Under the pieces are notes generated by a model. That model saw nothing but the letters and a program-made list of their open reading frames with translations. It was not told the DNA's origin and made no database searches. The translations under genes and the position numbers were made by a program. A DNA stretch of 64,000 nt. Source: Macropodus opercularis (taxonomy: Eukaryota; Chordata; Actinopteri; Anabantiformes; Osphronemidae). Below are positions 11,098 to 22,907 of the stretch, piece by piece. Within the stretch, counting starts at the first letter, position 1; each line of letters starts with the position of its first letter. The stretch is taken from the NCBI GenBank assembly GCA_030770545.1, contig CM061091.1, forward strand, positions 5,587,501 through 5,651,500. The letters run 5' to 3'.

Positions 11098-13036
11098 AAG
11101 TCCACTCCAGTCAAGTCTCCCTGAACCAGCACCAGTGGTGATGGATTGTTTTGGTTGTTTCTCCAATATTAAGCAGTGTAATGCGTAACTATATTGCATG
11201 TGAACTACAAACCTGTCTTCTTAGCATTTGTTCAGACCAGAGATGTTTGTGGTAGATCTGTAGACGCGTTTACATTACTGTAAAAATCTACTGTTTACTT
11301 CCATTTAGTTGTATATATAAAGCACTTTATAAAGCGCTTTTAGTTGACTGTGTTGCTTCTGTGACCTGGTGAACAATGAATTGCTTATATTACTGGTCTC
11401 TTCCAACTTCCTTCTAACCATCATTTTTGTTCCATGATTGTGCTGAAAGTACAGTGGGGTTGAAATGAAGAAGTGCTAGAAACGCTAAGTATGGGTTTGT
11501 GCAACTTTAAAATACCAATGAGACAATGTGTGATGTTAAAGTACGGTATAACATCTCTGGATACATTACAGGGCAATTAAACCAAGGGAAACTCAAATTG
11601 CCATTCACAGAAAAACTTGTTCATTTGTTTTGTTTTTTTATTACCAGAGTAATCGTCTGAAAAATAGAGAGAGATTAACATCTCAGATTAGCATAGTTTT
11701 AGGACAAAAAAGAAGCTCAGAAGATTTCAAAACGATCAAAGCATTCTTTATTCCTTTGTTTCAAGTGGAAGACAAAACACTGAGTCCATTGCTCCTGGTT
11801 TTGTTAAGCTGCAAGTCTAAAGTACGACATCCAAAGCTGATTCATGTGTTCTTAGTGTGGCCTCAGTAACATTTTAGGTAGGAGGAGAAGTAGACACTGT
11901 CTTTAATCTTTTGTTTTAATCTCTTTAAGGTCAGTAAAGTTAGAATTAAGAACTTTTTCAACTGTGTTCACTTGTTTGTCTACTTTATTACTTTATATAC
12001 TAAATTAACATTTAATGCATTTCCAGTAAAAATAAAACCTTTACACACCTTTTAACTTCAGAAGGCTGATGTGAGGCAGGTTTTAATAAAACCAAACTAA
12101 AGTATTGGAGACAAGCATCTTTACAGATGCTGAGACACAACATAGTGTTCATTGTACTACAACATGAGCCGTGTTTCTGTCAGTTTCTCAGAGTTCACAG
12201 GTAGAAAACTCACTGACTGGTCACTGCCTTAACGAGCTTATTGTTATTCTTTATGTTCATTGCATTGCTTTGTTGCAGGATTATTTACTGTAGTTATGTT
12301 AGCATCCTGTAGTAATAAATCCAGTAAACAGCTATGAAAATAACTGCTGTGGTATATATAATAATATATACAGTCTGACTGGACTATTTTGAGGATTTTG
12401 CTTTCACTTCTCAGCTGCTTTAGTTCATTTTTTGGTGAATAGCAGACGACTGAGGCTCTGCCGGGCTTCTTCACTTTGTGTTGCTGTGTGCTGCAGAACG
12501 TGTCTGCTTCAGCTCGGGTTAAAACTATGTAGCCCTTCCAACACTGTTATTGTGCTGCTGGCTGTTTGATGTTGCTGACCTAAAACTTTAATCTTATTTT
12601 ATCATTGCACTCACAGCATCAGTGAAATGCCTCCGATGAAAAAGAAAAAAGTAGCAATTCCTTCCCCCCGCTGTGGCTGCTTGCCTTTCTAGCTGAGTCT
12701 TTTTGTCTTGTTTTGTAGTGTGTTGTGTATGAGACTGTGTTGCAGAACTTGGCTGGTTTCTACCCTCGCTGGGTCGATCGACTGACAGCTCTGATGTTGC
12801 ATGAAAAGCAGGTTCAACTGATGAGGGCTCTGACCGAGTGTGAGTTTGGCCGGCGGTGCGTTGCAAGATCGCTGGCTCTATGGGAGATCTGTGTTATTGA
12901 ATGGGGCTCACTTTGAAAGCAGTACCTTGCTCAGTGGCTGACAATGGACTCATAACAAATGTACCAGTTCTTCAGTTTGTGTAGCGTCGACAGCCAGGAC
13001 AGAAACCCCAGCGAGGTAAATGGGGGGTTTGGAGCG

Positions 13037-13200
13037 TAAACAAAAAAAAAGAAGAAGAAGAAACGGGACACAGAGCGATATGGGGAGCAGAAAGAGAGAC
13101 AGGAGGAGAAAACAACACCCAGGCAGAGTGAGAAGAGAGAGAGAGATAATAGGGAAGAGGAAAACAGGAAAAGCAAAAAAGCAGAAGAGCTGAAGCAGAA
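13037..13200 (+). repeat. Purine-rich low-complexity tract
   Basis: It starts with an A-run and GAA repeats, then GAGAGAGAGA-type and AGGAAAACAGGAAAAG-type segments. The strong strand bias creates long artificial Ser/Phe/Leu-rich open frames on the minus strand (up to 111 codons), which I do not regard as genes. Confidence 0.7.
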
Positions 13201-14430
13201 TACCAGCGGAGTGCAACAGAACAATACGTGACCCAAATATGACAAGGAAATAAACCAGAGAGACAAGTGTGTAGAAGAGATGCTCTCATCCTCTCACACT
13301 GCAATTATTCATGAACTGAGGTCAGTCATTCAAATCATGGAGTAGCAGTAAATCCTGGGCTGATCTGGCATCAGTTACACTAGTCTTCTACTGTTTATCT
13401 CAACAGTTTCTTTTTTGTCCTACTGTCACTAGAAAACATTTGTAAACACCATATTTAGAACCACACAAAACATTTACTGACGAGGGTTTTCTTTGCGCTC
13501 CACACAATATCCTCTAAGAAAATAGAGTATTGTCAGTTCTGAATTGTATTTTCATGGCTTTATGAGATCTGTCTGATCTGAGTTCCTCCAATACAAACTT
13601 TGCCAGTGAGCAAAATTCTGCTTCATTTATTTATTTTTAGATGACGTGGTTGTTCAGTTCACATCAATTCATATCTTTGTGGCCACATAAAGCTAGAAAA
13701 ATGACTCACACGTACCTAATTCCTCATGGGGCCGTTGTTACCGAATACAACTCACACTCTCTTTACTCGACTGATCATATGCCATTGTGTCATTTAGAGA
13801 TGGTTATCGTGCAGTTTCCTTTAATGCGATGCGCTGTAGTGTTAACATCCCCGCTGTGGCTTCGGTGTCTCATTTCATATGTGTGCATGTTGCAGATGTG
13901 GACCTGCTCCTCTACTGTAGAGTTGCAATTTAATTTTTCATTATTATTTAGGACTGACATTTGTTTAAGCTGTGATTGCTTCATGCCACCCAACGTTAAA
14001 AGTGGTAACATTTTCCTAACAGACAGAAACTCATTTTTATTTTATCATTTCCTGGAATTCAGTGACATTCTTCGCTCCATTTAGATGAAACCATGACTAA
14101 ACATAACTGCATTACAAAATTACTTTCAAGTTGAGGATTCAACAACTACAAGTGAAGATCATTATTATTTTATCAGATGTTTCCGTGTTGTTTTGTTTAT
14201 TTTTTTTTTTTATACCATCAAAGTTTGCTCTGTGTGAGATCGAATTAAATTCACGGGAAATGTAGCGTCCCAGCAGGGCTTGAACAGATTGAGTTTCGTG
14301 CCTGTGCATCAGGATGCATTTTGTCTCACTACTTAAGACATTAATCTATCCTGTGCATCAGTCTAATAGTGAGCTGTCTGTGGTGGCCTTAAGTGGAATC
14401 CGCTACCGGGGAGATGAGCTGTCAGTTGGG

Positions 14431-14440
14431 TGATTGACAA
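14431..14440 (+). promoter_or_regulatory. PBX-type site TGATTGACAA with adjacent MEIS-like CTGTCA
   Basis: The sequence shows TGATTGACAA, one base off the PBX-MEIS composite consensus TGATTGACAG, with CTGTCA 11 bp upstream. Binding is inference. Confidence 0.25.
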
Positions 14441-14769
14441 ACTTGTGGTGATCTCTCAGCATCTCTCGAATGCACACTGAGAATGGAACAAGGAGGGAGG
14501 CAACCTTAAAGAGACATGCTGTCTAATGATGGTGGCCCACAAACCTGCATAACTGGACAGATCAGCTTTGCGTCGTGTCAGCATAACATTATTTATGGCA
14601 GTCACTTAAATCCTTATTACAGCTTCAGCCCATGGGTGCGCCTGATGATGTGAAGGTTCAGTCGGTCAGGAAATGGTCACGTAATGAATTAATGACAGGC
14701 TTACCCATTCCGCCGAAATAATATTGCACTACGACTTAAAAAGAAGGAAATAAAAAAGTGCAGTCTCCA

Positions 14770-15090
14770 CCATCCATCCCTTCATGAGCCCATCTCAGCT
14801 GTCATTGGGTGAGAGGCAGGCTAAAAGCTGTGCTCCAGTAGCTCACTGTGCCGGTCCATCACAGGCCCACAGGAGAAACAAACACCCGCACTCTCACACC
14901 TATGAGTCCCCATTAACCTGACTGCATGGCTCTAAACTGTGGGAGGAGACCGGATTACCTGGCGAGAACCCACACACACACGGGGAGAACATGCAAACTG
15001 TACACAGAAACACACCTGGCTGACTCTGCCTGAACCCTTGCTGAGAAGCAACGGTGCTAACGACTCCACCACCGTTCACCCATCCGGACA
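14770..15090 (-). mobile_element. Second copy of the teleost interspersed repeat, minus orientation
   Basis: Read on the plus strand this is the reverse complement of the family at 10119-10355. It has CCATCCATCCC (tail), TCAGCTGTCATTGGGTGAGA, CCGGTCCATCACAGG, CACTCTCACACCTATGAG, AACTGTGGGAGGAGACCGGA, ACACGGGGAGAACATGCAAA, and GGTGCTAACGACTCCACCAC at the far end. It is better preserved and longer than the first copy. The minus strand gives a 63-codon open frame that is only repeat-derived. Family assignment (L2-like LINE 3' region or derived SINE) is from memory. Confidence 0.82.
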
Positions 15091-17096
15091 ATCATGATTC
15101 CTAAATAAAGGACAAAGGCAGCCACATTAATAGCTCTCAGCAGAAGCACCGAACAGGTGGGATGATGAGCTTCTGATAAGTTCATTCCCTGTGACCAATA
15201 GGTAAATATGACATGAAGATAAAGTTAATACTATACCTGTCATCAGTCCTTACAATGCTTCCACAAAGTGAATGCGTAATTCTTTTCCCCCATGTGCAAA
15301 GAACACTAATCTAATACTAAAAGCATAAAATAGTTGCTTGTACGTGTGAAATCACAGAGAATTCTAGTGTCACGTTTTGAGCCATCAGGAGGGAACAAGC
15401 TAAGACTGATCTGGAGCCAAAGCATTCACTTCACACTTCCCAATATAGATTGTGGGTTTCTGTTAACTTTGCTCAAACCAACTTACTGTATCAGCAGTTC
15501 GCGAAAGGGAACGTTTCCTATCTGAATCCTATTGCTGTTGAAAAACATATAAATAAATATATCTTGAATTTATTTTTACCAGAGCCGAAAACTAAATTCT
15601 CATCCTTCCATTTTTTCTCATGACCCTTCACAACCCTTTTGTGTCTAACCCCGTAAACATGGAGGGGATCTTGCATTGCATTTAGCTAAAGCAGAACAGC
15701 AGATGCAATCAGAGAGGAGAAAGAAGTATTATTTGTGCTAGGTTACACTCTTCACCTCCTACAGTTTGGTGCCGTAATTGTGCCGCCTCGCAGCATGGAA
15801 CAAACACCTCCTATCGAGTGTTTCCATCATTTTGAAGGTTATTGCACTTTCTTGTAACACGAGCTGCTTCATTTGAATATCTAATGCCATATCTTGTGTT
15901 TAAGGTGGCTCTCTGGGGTGTGTGTGAGCCGTCAAACATTTTAAATGACAACATTTACCAGGAAAGCATGAAACACCATAATTATCCAAGCAAGTGCAAA
16001 CAATAACAAGCATCCTTTATCAAAGTGGTAAAAGTGACATATAATCAAGACTTAAGTGCTTTTATACCCGGGAGCAGAGTTTACCTTTCATGGATATGGC
16101 CAATAGTTGAGTTACATTTAAAGTTGAGATGTTTATCTGCCTGAGCAATGTATGGGTACAGTATAAAAAAGAACCATTTTCACTCACGGGGCAAAGAAGT
16201 ACATCCAAATTATATCTACTGTAATGCACACAAACATTCCGAGAGTTACTTTTAAGTTTACTAAACAAAGAAAATAATTATAAACAAACATATAGATGTA
16301 TATAATGTGTTTTAATATATGTTTCTCTCTAGTATTACTGTCAAAAGGATTTGTTCATTGTTGGATTTATCCACCTTCTGTTTATAGTACAGGAATTAGA
16401 CAGCAGTTCTCAGAACTAAGTCAAACTGCATCAGTGCCAGGTCTGTCGACTGTAATATAATTAATTATTCACAATATCACTATAATAGAGACCCAGTGAC
16501 TCACTGGTATTTCAGTCAGTCGCCATGTAAAAACTTAGGTGGAGCATCTCCCATCAGTACAACTGAGTGACATGCAGCTCTTGATCAGACTGAAGGTAAG
16601 TTAATTTGTGCTACTGCCACTAGCTCTCTGTCAGCGTGTGCTGAGTGCCCGTCCATAGGGAGCACTTCTGTCATACCGAGTCCCAATAACCTGTAACCAG
16701 CTAAGATTAAAGGAAACTTGTACATCTGTTAATTAACCTCGATTGCTAATGAAACCTTGGAGGCATCATTCATTACAGCGGCTCATCCACCGGAGCTCAA
16801 GTCACATGTTTGAGCCTGTGGCAAACAATGGGGGCTTTCTCATTTTACAGTGATTCCAATTTCTTTTTTATATTGTCAGACATCCTCCAAGTGCCATCAC
16901 AATATACTTCTACATCTTGAGGAAGAGACACGGGGTGTCGTTCAACAGGCAGTGAACACTACCTGCACTACTAACCCTTTGCTTGGTCTGACGTGTGGAT
17001 GACATTAACACTAAGCTTTTGATATTGATGGTTTGGAACCAAATGGATAACTTGATCTTTTTAGGAGAGCTGGCTGTGGAAACCCAGCCACATTTT

Positions 17097-17116
17097 AATT
17101 ACTAGTACTAGTAATT
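17097..17116. repeat. Perfect 20-bp palindrome
   Basis: AATTACTAGTACTAGTAATT is its own reverse complement. A 10-bp arm without spacer can form a small cruciform but may be chance. Confidence 0.9.
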
Positions 17117-18519
17117 CGGTCTGGTGTGCCAGCCAGAGTGTTGAGTTAGAAGAAGCAGCCAGAAGAAACCATGTAGGTGTGGGTGACGACAGGGCAGGCT
17201 GCAGCTTTCGTGGCTGTTACTGTCCCTTTTAATGAGGCCTTGAGTGAGAATCTGAACAAACAAGCTTAGATCTCACTAAAGCACAAATATACATACTGGA
17301 ATCTGATGGTTACTGTGAGGATGTACAGTACGTTTAAACAAAGCTATCACACTATCACTAATCACTTTGCTTAACAAAAGGAAATAAAAATCACCAAGAT
17401 GAGGATTACAACCCCGTTGAGTCTATATCCTGCAGCTGTGACTTCTGCAAAAGGTGAGCTCTGTTTTCACCAGAGGTGGATGGAGCTGGATTAACTCCAA
17501 AGTAGCTGGTCGGGGGGGAGGGGCTAATCATCCTGACCTGGCAGCAGCCACTGTTGTGTGGGCGCTGCTAACTATCTCTGGTCATCTTTTCTTCCACTTC
17601 TCTGTTTGCTTTCCTTCACAGCGCTAACGTGCATGCTGTTTCATATGCACACACATGCATGTGCACATTCACACCGAGGTGGCCATCTGCTGCAAGATGA
17701 ATCAGTGGAGTAATAGGTCTGGATTCACGTCCTCCCTCTGTGGCCATATACAGAGTTCTTGGGAAAAATTATTCATATTTATTAGACAGAAGGGAAGAAA
17801 GAAAGCAGAGGTGATGTGAATTACACCACCGTTGTGGTTGTGGCTCATGTGCTTTTGGGTGATACTGACATTTCATCACAGAGGAGGATTCACATGCTGC
17901 AGCATATTATGTTGTACCGTGCTAAATGCCACCCACAAAGGCTGCTGTTTCCCTATTTCCCCTCATGCCAAGTTGAAAGGGCCTTCAAATATTCATAAAC
18001 ACTCCCATCAATAAGGCAGGGTTGCAGTCCTCACCTTGCCGCCACCCAGAGGACTGCGATGGCCAAGGAGCTGAAAGGCAAAAAGGCTGGCGATGGATGG
18101 AGGCTTGGCTGGAGATTACGTAGGATGATGCCACCTCTGCAACAATACAGGAGCAAATGGGTAATTTGGTTTTGTGGTCAATGATTGTCAAGGTTCATTC
18201 TCTGATGCTCTGCATATATTGGCTTTTGCTAATGCCTTTCCATGTTTGGGTGAGTCCCCCTGGGCCTCTATGTAAACGTTGGCTGATAGAGGTAATGTGA
18301 TTAAATGGTTAAAGGACAAAGTCAGGACTTGGACCAGCAATGCACGATCAATACTCCTCATACGTCAACAAAATAAAACGCTCTCCCGGCTGTGATTTAA
18401 ACTGACGACCTGACAGTGGGGAGCAGGTGTAATGTTCGGAGACATGTAGTCATTTCAAAGGAAAAGTGCACGTGCAAACAGTAGTATCAATTTGAAACCA
18501 CTGTTTTCAACATTAATCA

Positions 18520-18920
18520 TATTATTACAACATCAATGCAGCCGAAGGCATGCATTCGTAATTACCCCTTAGATAATTGAAGTCCTAAATGTTTTTATTC
18601 TGAGGCAAAAATGGAATTTCCTACTGAACATGGTAACGGTGCAGAAAATTAGACATTAATACCACGATATTACAGCGGAATTGAATTTCACATAAAAAAG
18701 TATAAAGTTATAGGCTTTTGCTCACCGGGTTACGCCTGTCAAACCCCAATGAAAGGCCATAAAGTTAAAAGATCCACCAAAGAGAATATGGCTTTCTCTG
18801 AAATGAATTTCGCTGATCCTCTTTGCACATGTAGGTTTTCAATGAACCTACCGAGAGCAAATGCTAGCGCTAGACTGAAAAGAGATAAAAGCATTTTATA
18901 AAAGACAGACACGTGTGGGT
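18520..18920. promoter_or_regulatory. Candidate conserved non-coding segment
   Basis: This mixed-composition, repeat-free segment contains TAATTACC, several short AT-rich homeodomain-like cores, a 7-bp hairpin (GTAGGTT...AACCTAC, 18832-18852) and the palindrome CTAGCGCTAG. The texture resembles vertebrate developmental enhancers; conservation is not tested. Confidence 0.2.
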
Positions 18921-19305
18921 TTGAATGCGTTTATGTGCATTCAGTGTGTTTTTCTTCATATGTACTATTAATGAAAACCCTGTTGCTGTCTAACAGGAGG
19001 CATGTTGAGGAAGCAACCTATGCTCAGATACGCTAAGGTCAGAAGATCTGATGTGGAGGGTGGTTACTCCGAGGTTACTCCGGCAGCATGCAGCTTACTG
19101 ACGCCGCAGCAAATCTGAATGCTCCATCTTATCCCACACATTATCTGTTAAAGAAGTGCATCGGTTCTCAGCTGTGGTGTATTAACGCCTACTGTGCACG
19201 ATGAATCGCCACCCCGCTGTGAGCAGGAGATGGATTACAGTGCTCTCATGGGGAGACAATCACCTACATTAGCAAAACGAAAGGCCACTGTCATATACAA
19301 TAAAT

Positions 19306-19316
19306 CCCCCCCCCCC
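19306..19316 (+). repeat. C-run of 11
   Basis: An uninterrupted poly-C run, prone to length polymorphism and sequencing error. Confidence 0.9.
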
Positions 19317-20105
19317 ACTCTCCCCATAAACAGCTAATTCCAGAAGGCGCTGAGAGAATGAGAAAGAACAAAGAAACAAAGAGAGAATCAATGTCTTTGC
19401 GTTCCCATATGAATGGAATAGAACACTCATTACAAAATGCTTCCAACTAAGTTCACAGTAGAACTAGCACTGGCCACAGAAAACCTAATGTCTGCTAAGG
19501 CAGAGGCTGCAGAGTTTCAAACAAGCAAGCAAGTTAATTGCAAGTGCATTAAAAAAATATAATTTAAACCAGTCACTATGACATGATTGGAGTTATGACA
19601 GAATAGAATTTAGTAGAAACAGACTAGTTTTACTCATCAGCATTTCCCTAAAGAGAAACTTTTATCATATCACAGTTTTCACTGAAAAGATTAAAAGTAA
19701 TTATATTAAGAGATCAATTTGCTGCAAATGGGACATACTCACTTGGGAAGTCTCATGTTGTATATTCCTAAAACACACACATCCCTGAGGCTTAGATGGG
19801 CCAAGTTGAATGACACTTGTTTCAAAGTGTGTAGTTCAGGCACCTCTGCCTGTGCACCCCCCATCTTATAATCTAGGCTGAGATTGAAGTGTTTACCCAT
19901 CAGAGGAGTGCCGCTTCAAGCTCTGAGGCGACGAGGCTGGAGGTCAGGAGCAGGATTATGGACTGAAGCGATGCATGTGACTGCACATCTTTGCCAAGTG
20001 TGCATCTCTGCATGAGTGTGAAGCAGCATGGACAACACAGGAGCTCTGCTGTGGTTCCACACAAACAACTGCTTTTGTTTGCTTGTCTGTGCTGTGTTCC
20101 TGCAG

Positions 20106-20310
20106 GTGTGTGCTTGTGGGTGTGGTTGCGCTGTCTGAGGGGTAAAGCCTGTGTTATTAAGCAGCAGCCCTCCAGCTCTCAGCTCTGTGTGTGCACAGTC
20201 AGAGCAGTGGGACAGGCAGAGATTGCCACCACCTGCGGCTCAGCTGGGAGCTGCTGCAGAATGAGAGCCGAGAAAAAGAGGAGAAGAGACATGGTATTGG
20301 AGGAGAGGAG
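20106..20310 (+). other. Candidate plus-strand exon, 205 nt
   Basis: The strong acceptor TGTCTGTGCTGTGTTCCTGCAG ends at 20105, and the segment ends in AGAGGAG followed by GTGAGCAG. One frame is open through the whole segment and would end in a basic run (RAEKKRRRDMVLEER). The upstream part is Cys/Val/Trp-rich and not domain-like. It could be a non-coding or 5'-untranslated exon, or chance. It is on the strand opposite to the left-edge gene. Confidence 0.2.
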
Positions 20311-21610
20311 GTGAGCAGAGGGAGGTGAAAGAGGAGTACATAATTACATGGCAGAGCAGGAGCTCATCTCTGGGTACTCCGAGATCGCCCCTTCTCCTTT
20401 ACAGAGAGCCTGCGCGCGCATGCACGCACAGACATTCTTTCTATCGCCCCTTCCTCCCCCTCCATGTCTTTATTTGGGAGAAAACAATCCATCAGACAAA
20501 GGTCAGGTCACCGCCACCTTCATTACACACACAAACATGCACACACACCACCAAATCAGAGTTCTAGAAAAACTGTTATCTTATTTGGAATACTCTCCTG
20601 CTAACACTGAATTAAGCGTGTAATCATGTCCTGTATCACCTGCGAGAAATTATTAATTCAGTAGCTCCAGAAAGCAAAGAAATGATTAATCACTGAATAC
20701 GTATGAAAGGAAAAAACAAAACTGCTAATAATGTTCTGTTTCTGACTCACGCTCTACATCCTTTCTGTCAACACTGATTTTGTTTTTATGAAATTAACAA
20801 AACATTACTAGTAAGTGGGGGTGTTTTGAAAATAGGTTAGATAAAGATTTTCCTCTGAACAAGTAAGGTGACTTTAAAAAAGCACACAGCTGTTTAATGG
20901 TAAAAATAGGTTTAATAAAACAAACCTACAGCTAAACTTACACTAGTTACTGCACATGACATGGTCGTCACAGTATAGCCCTGCTGCTGAGATGCAATAA
21001 ACTAATAAACAAAGCTAGATGATAGTGTTTCATTCAAATGAAAACACTGTGGCAGTGTTTGTTTGCAAACCGGACCTAACCTTTAAATAGCTGTCATGGT
21101 GCTGCTGCACATGACTGACCAATCGATGGATGCCATCCTGCTTGACAAATGAAACGAGACTCTGCTGATTCTCAGGAGTAGAACAAAATTGATCCTGTTA
21201 CATTTAATTGTAGCTGTACAACTGTTTATTGGTACATCAACCAGATGAAGAGGAAAACAAAACAAAGTTAAATAAAAAGGTTACAGCGGTGCAGAAGTTT
21301 CTGAGTCGCTGTGTCGCCTGATCGTTGCGGATGCTCACGTTCATCAGAATCACCTGCTGAATGTTACTGTTAATTCTAGTCTTGTACTCACGAGGAGCTG
21401 CTGTAGTGTAAAACACATGAGGAATGGGCTCCCTACTCATGCCGCTGTGATTCTTTTCTTCTCCTATTTAGTCTGGGAATAATTGCATTTTTGGTAGCAG
21501 CAGCCACTTAAGAGAAAAGGTTCACTTCGACCTCAAAACGCAACGTTCTGCTAAATCACACAGTAGCTGACACGTAAATTATGTCTATGCACCATTGAAT
21601 TGCTATAGAG

Positions 21611-21650
21611 TATACAGGTGTACCTAATAAAGTGGCCAGTGAGTGTATAC
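21611..21650 (+). mobile_element. Fragment of a common fish repeat (CCTAATAAAGTGGCC core)
   Basis: TACAGGTGTACCTAATAAAG followed by TGGCCAGTGAGTGTATAC matches, from memory, a motif found at the end of many interspersed elements in teleosts (usually ...AAGTGGCCGGTGAGTGTA). Only about 40 bp are recognisable, so the parent family and orientation cannot be set. Confidence 0.6.
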
Positions 21651-21979
21651 GTCATTACTAAAGTGCACAATGAGTGTGTGCAAGCAAAAGCCGGAGTTTA
21701 GACATGTAACATTTGTTTGTTTGGTCATTTTTACATGTAAATGTGTTTACAGTGACCTTTGCTGCCAAACTGAAAATGCATTAAAGATGACGGAAAGGAG
21801 AACCCGCTGTACCCATGGGTTAATATAGCCATGCTTTGTCGGGCTGAAAGGACAGCTATTCTTTGTGTGTAAATTGGATAGCTGGATAAAGAAGACAAGC
21901 TCAGTTTTCAAATGTCACTTCACTGAATTGCAGCACACCAGAAACCAATAAATAATCCTCAAAATGAAAGAAAGGAGCC

Positions 21980-22370
21980 AGAAAAGATCATGCCATTTTT
22001 ATTATGAATATCCAGAGCAATATTTTATTGTTATTAAAATTCTCTGGTCCATAGACAGAACCTCACATCCCCTGAAAGAGCTGTTTTAATATCCTTCTAA
22101 TTTAATATCCTCAGCAGGATTCATTTTTATCTCTGTCAGAAGCAGCTCCCTGCAACTTACGTTCAGTGACAGCAAATGTAAATGCAGTGCATTAAGTGAC
22201 ACCCCGGAATAATAATTTCAAGGCGATGATATGAGGGTAGTTTATGTCCATTACACATGGGTGGGTAATGGTTCACATTTGCAGCTGAACGTTGAAAATA
22301 ACACGGGGGAAGAAGCGGTTTTGCATAATTGTTTTAAGAGTTCAAGCCTGCATAATTTTCGGTAACAGAG
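21980..22370. promoter_or_regulatory. Candidate conserved non-coding segment
   Basis: This repeat-free segment is dense in TTATTA/AATTTAAT cores and GTAATGG, with a 7-bp hairpin (CCATTAC...GTAATGG, about 22250-22270). The texture is that of a developmental enhancer; no conservation evidence is available. Confidence 0.2.
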
Positions 22371-22899
22371 GGAAGGTCAACAACCCATTTGACTTAATGG
22401 GATTTTAATTCCTACAGTACTGAAGACTTTTACATTGGGCATATTTACATACCAGCAGCTTGTGGTGAAATACTGAACTGAGCCTGGAGCAAATCGACGC
22501 AGGCTCAGTCTGTGGTTTACCCTAACATGCCTGAATATGTTTAAGGTTAGAGGAGTAGATGGAGATGGAGATATTTGTTTAATGCTGTCAGTGTCAGTGA
22601 CAAAAAAACTCAAAGCGCAGGCTTTTCCGGGTTGAGGCTACTCTTCCAACCTCACTGCACTGACCTTCATGCTCTGAAATGATCCCAGGCCCAAACCCCC
22701 CAGAGTCCATTTGAGGTGATGGTTATTTTCAAATCCACTGACAGATACACACAAAGGCCTCTGGATGAAACACAGGGCACACAAACAGGTTTATTTTTAG
22801 TTTGGGACAAGTTCTTTGAAAAGTGACCTGTGGTTTGACCTGTGTTTTTACAGTAAGTGATGTATTGTACAAATTGATTCTGTATGTTTCATTTCTTTG

Positions 22900-22907
22900 T
22901 ATAAAAG
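22900..22907 (+). promoter_or_regulatory. TATA-box candidate with downstream splice donor
   Basis: TATAAAAG stands alone and is followed after about 25-35 bp by a plausible start region. At 22975 there is a donor (CCAGTG followed by GTGAGTAAAA). The arrangement fits a short first exon of an unannotated plus-strand transcript; it could also be chance. Confidence 0.2.

Larger units (their letters stand above)
10356..14769. other. Non-coding stretch with purine tracts
   Basis: No gene is recognised. It contains two purine-rich tracts, listed separately, a short ATG-to-donor stretch at 10760-10783, discussed in the findings, and a 147-codon plus-strand frame at 13641-14084. That frame has no domain or splice support and is about the length expected once by chance in a window of this size. 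A PBX-type site lies at 14431. Confidence 0.45.
15091..21610. other. Long non-coding stretch
   Basis: No gene is recognised. It holds a short palindrome (17097), a C-run (19306), isolated exon-like stretches at 16572-16595, 17381-17453 and 20106-20310, and an enhancer-like segment at 18520-18920. Other open frames are short and chance-like. Confidence 0.45.

Noticed and set aside
12931..13304. Overlapping 88 to 111-codon minus-strand frames rich in Ser, Phe and Leu
   Set aside because: They are the complement of a purine-rich low-complexity tract; two frames are open at once, which is typical of biased composition and not of genes.
13641..14084. 147-codon plus-strand open frame
   Set aside because: About one frame of this size is expected by chance in a window of this length and composition. 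It has no domain, splice support or low-complexity-free coding character.
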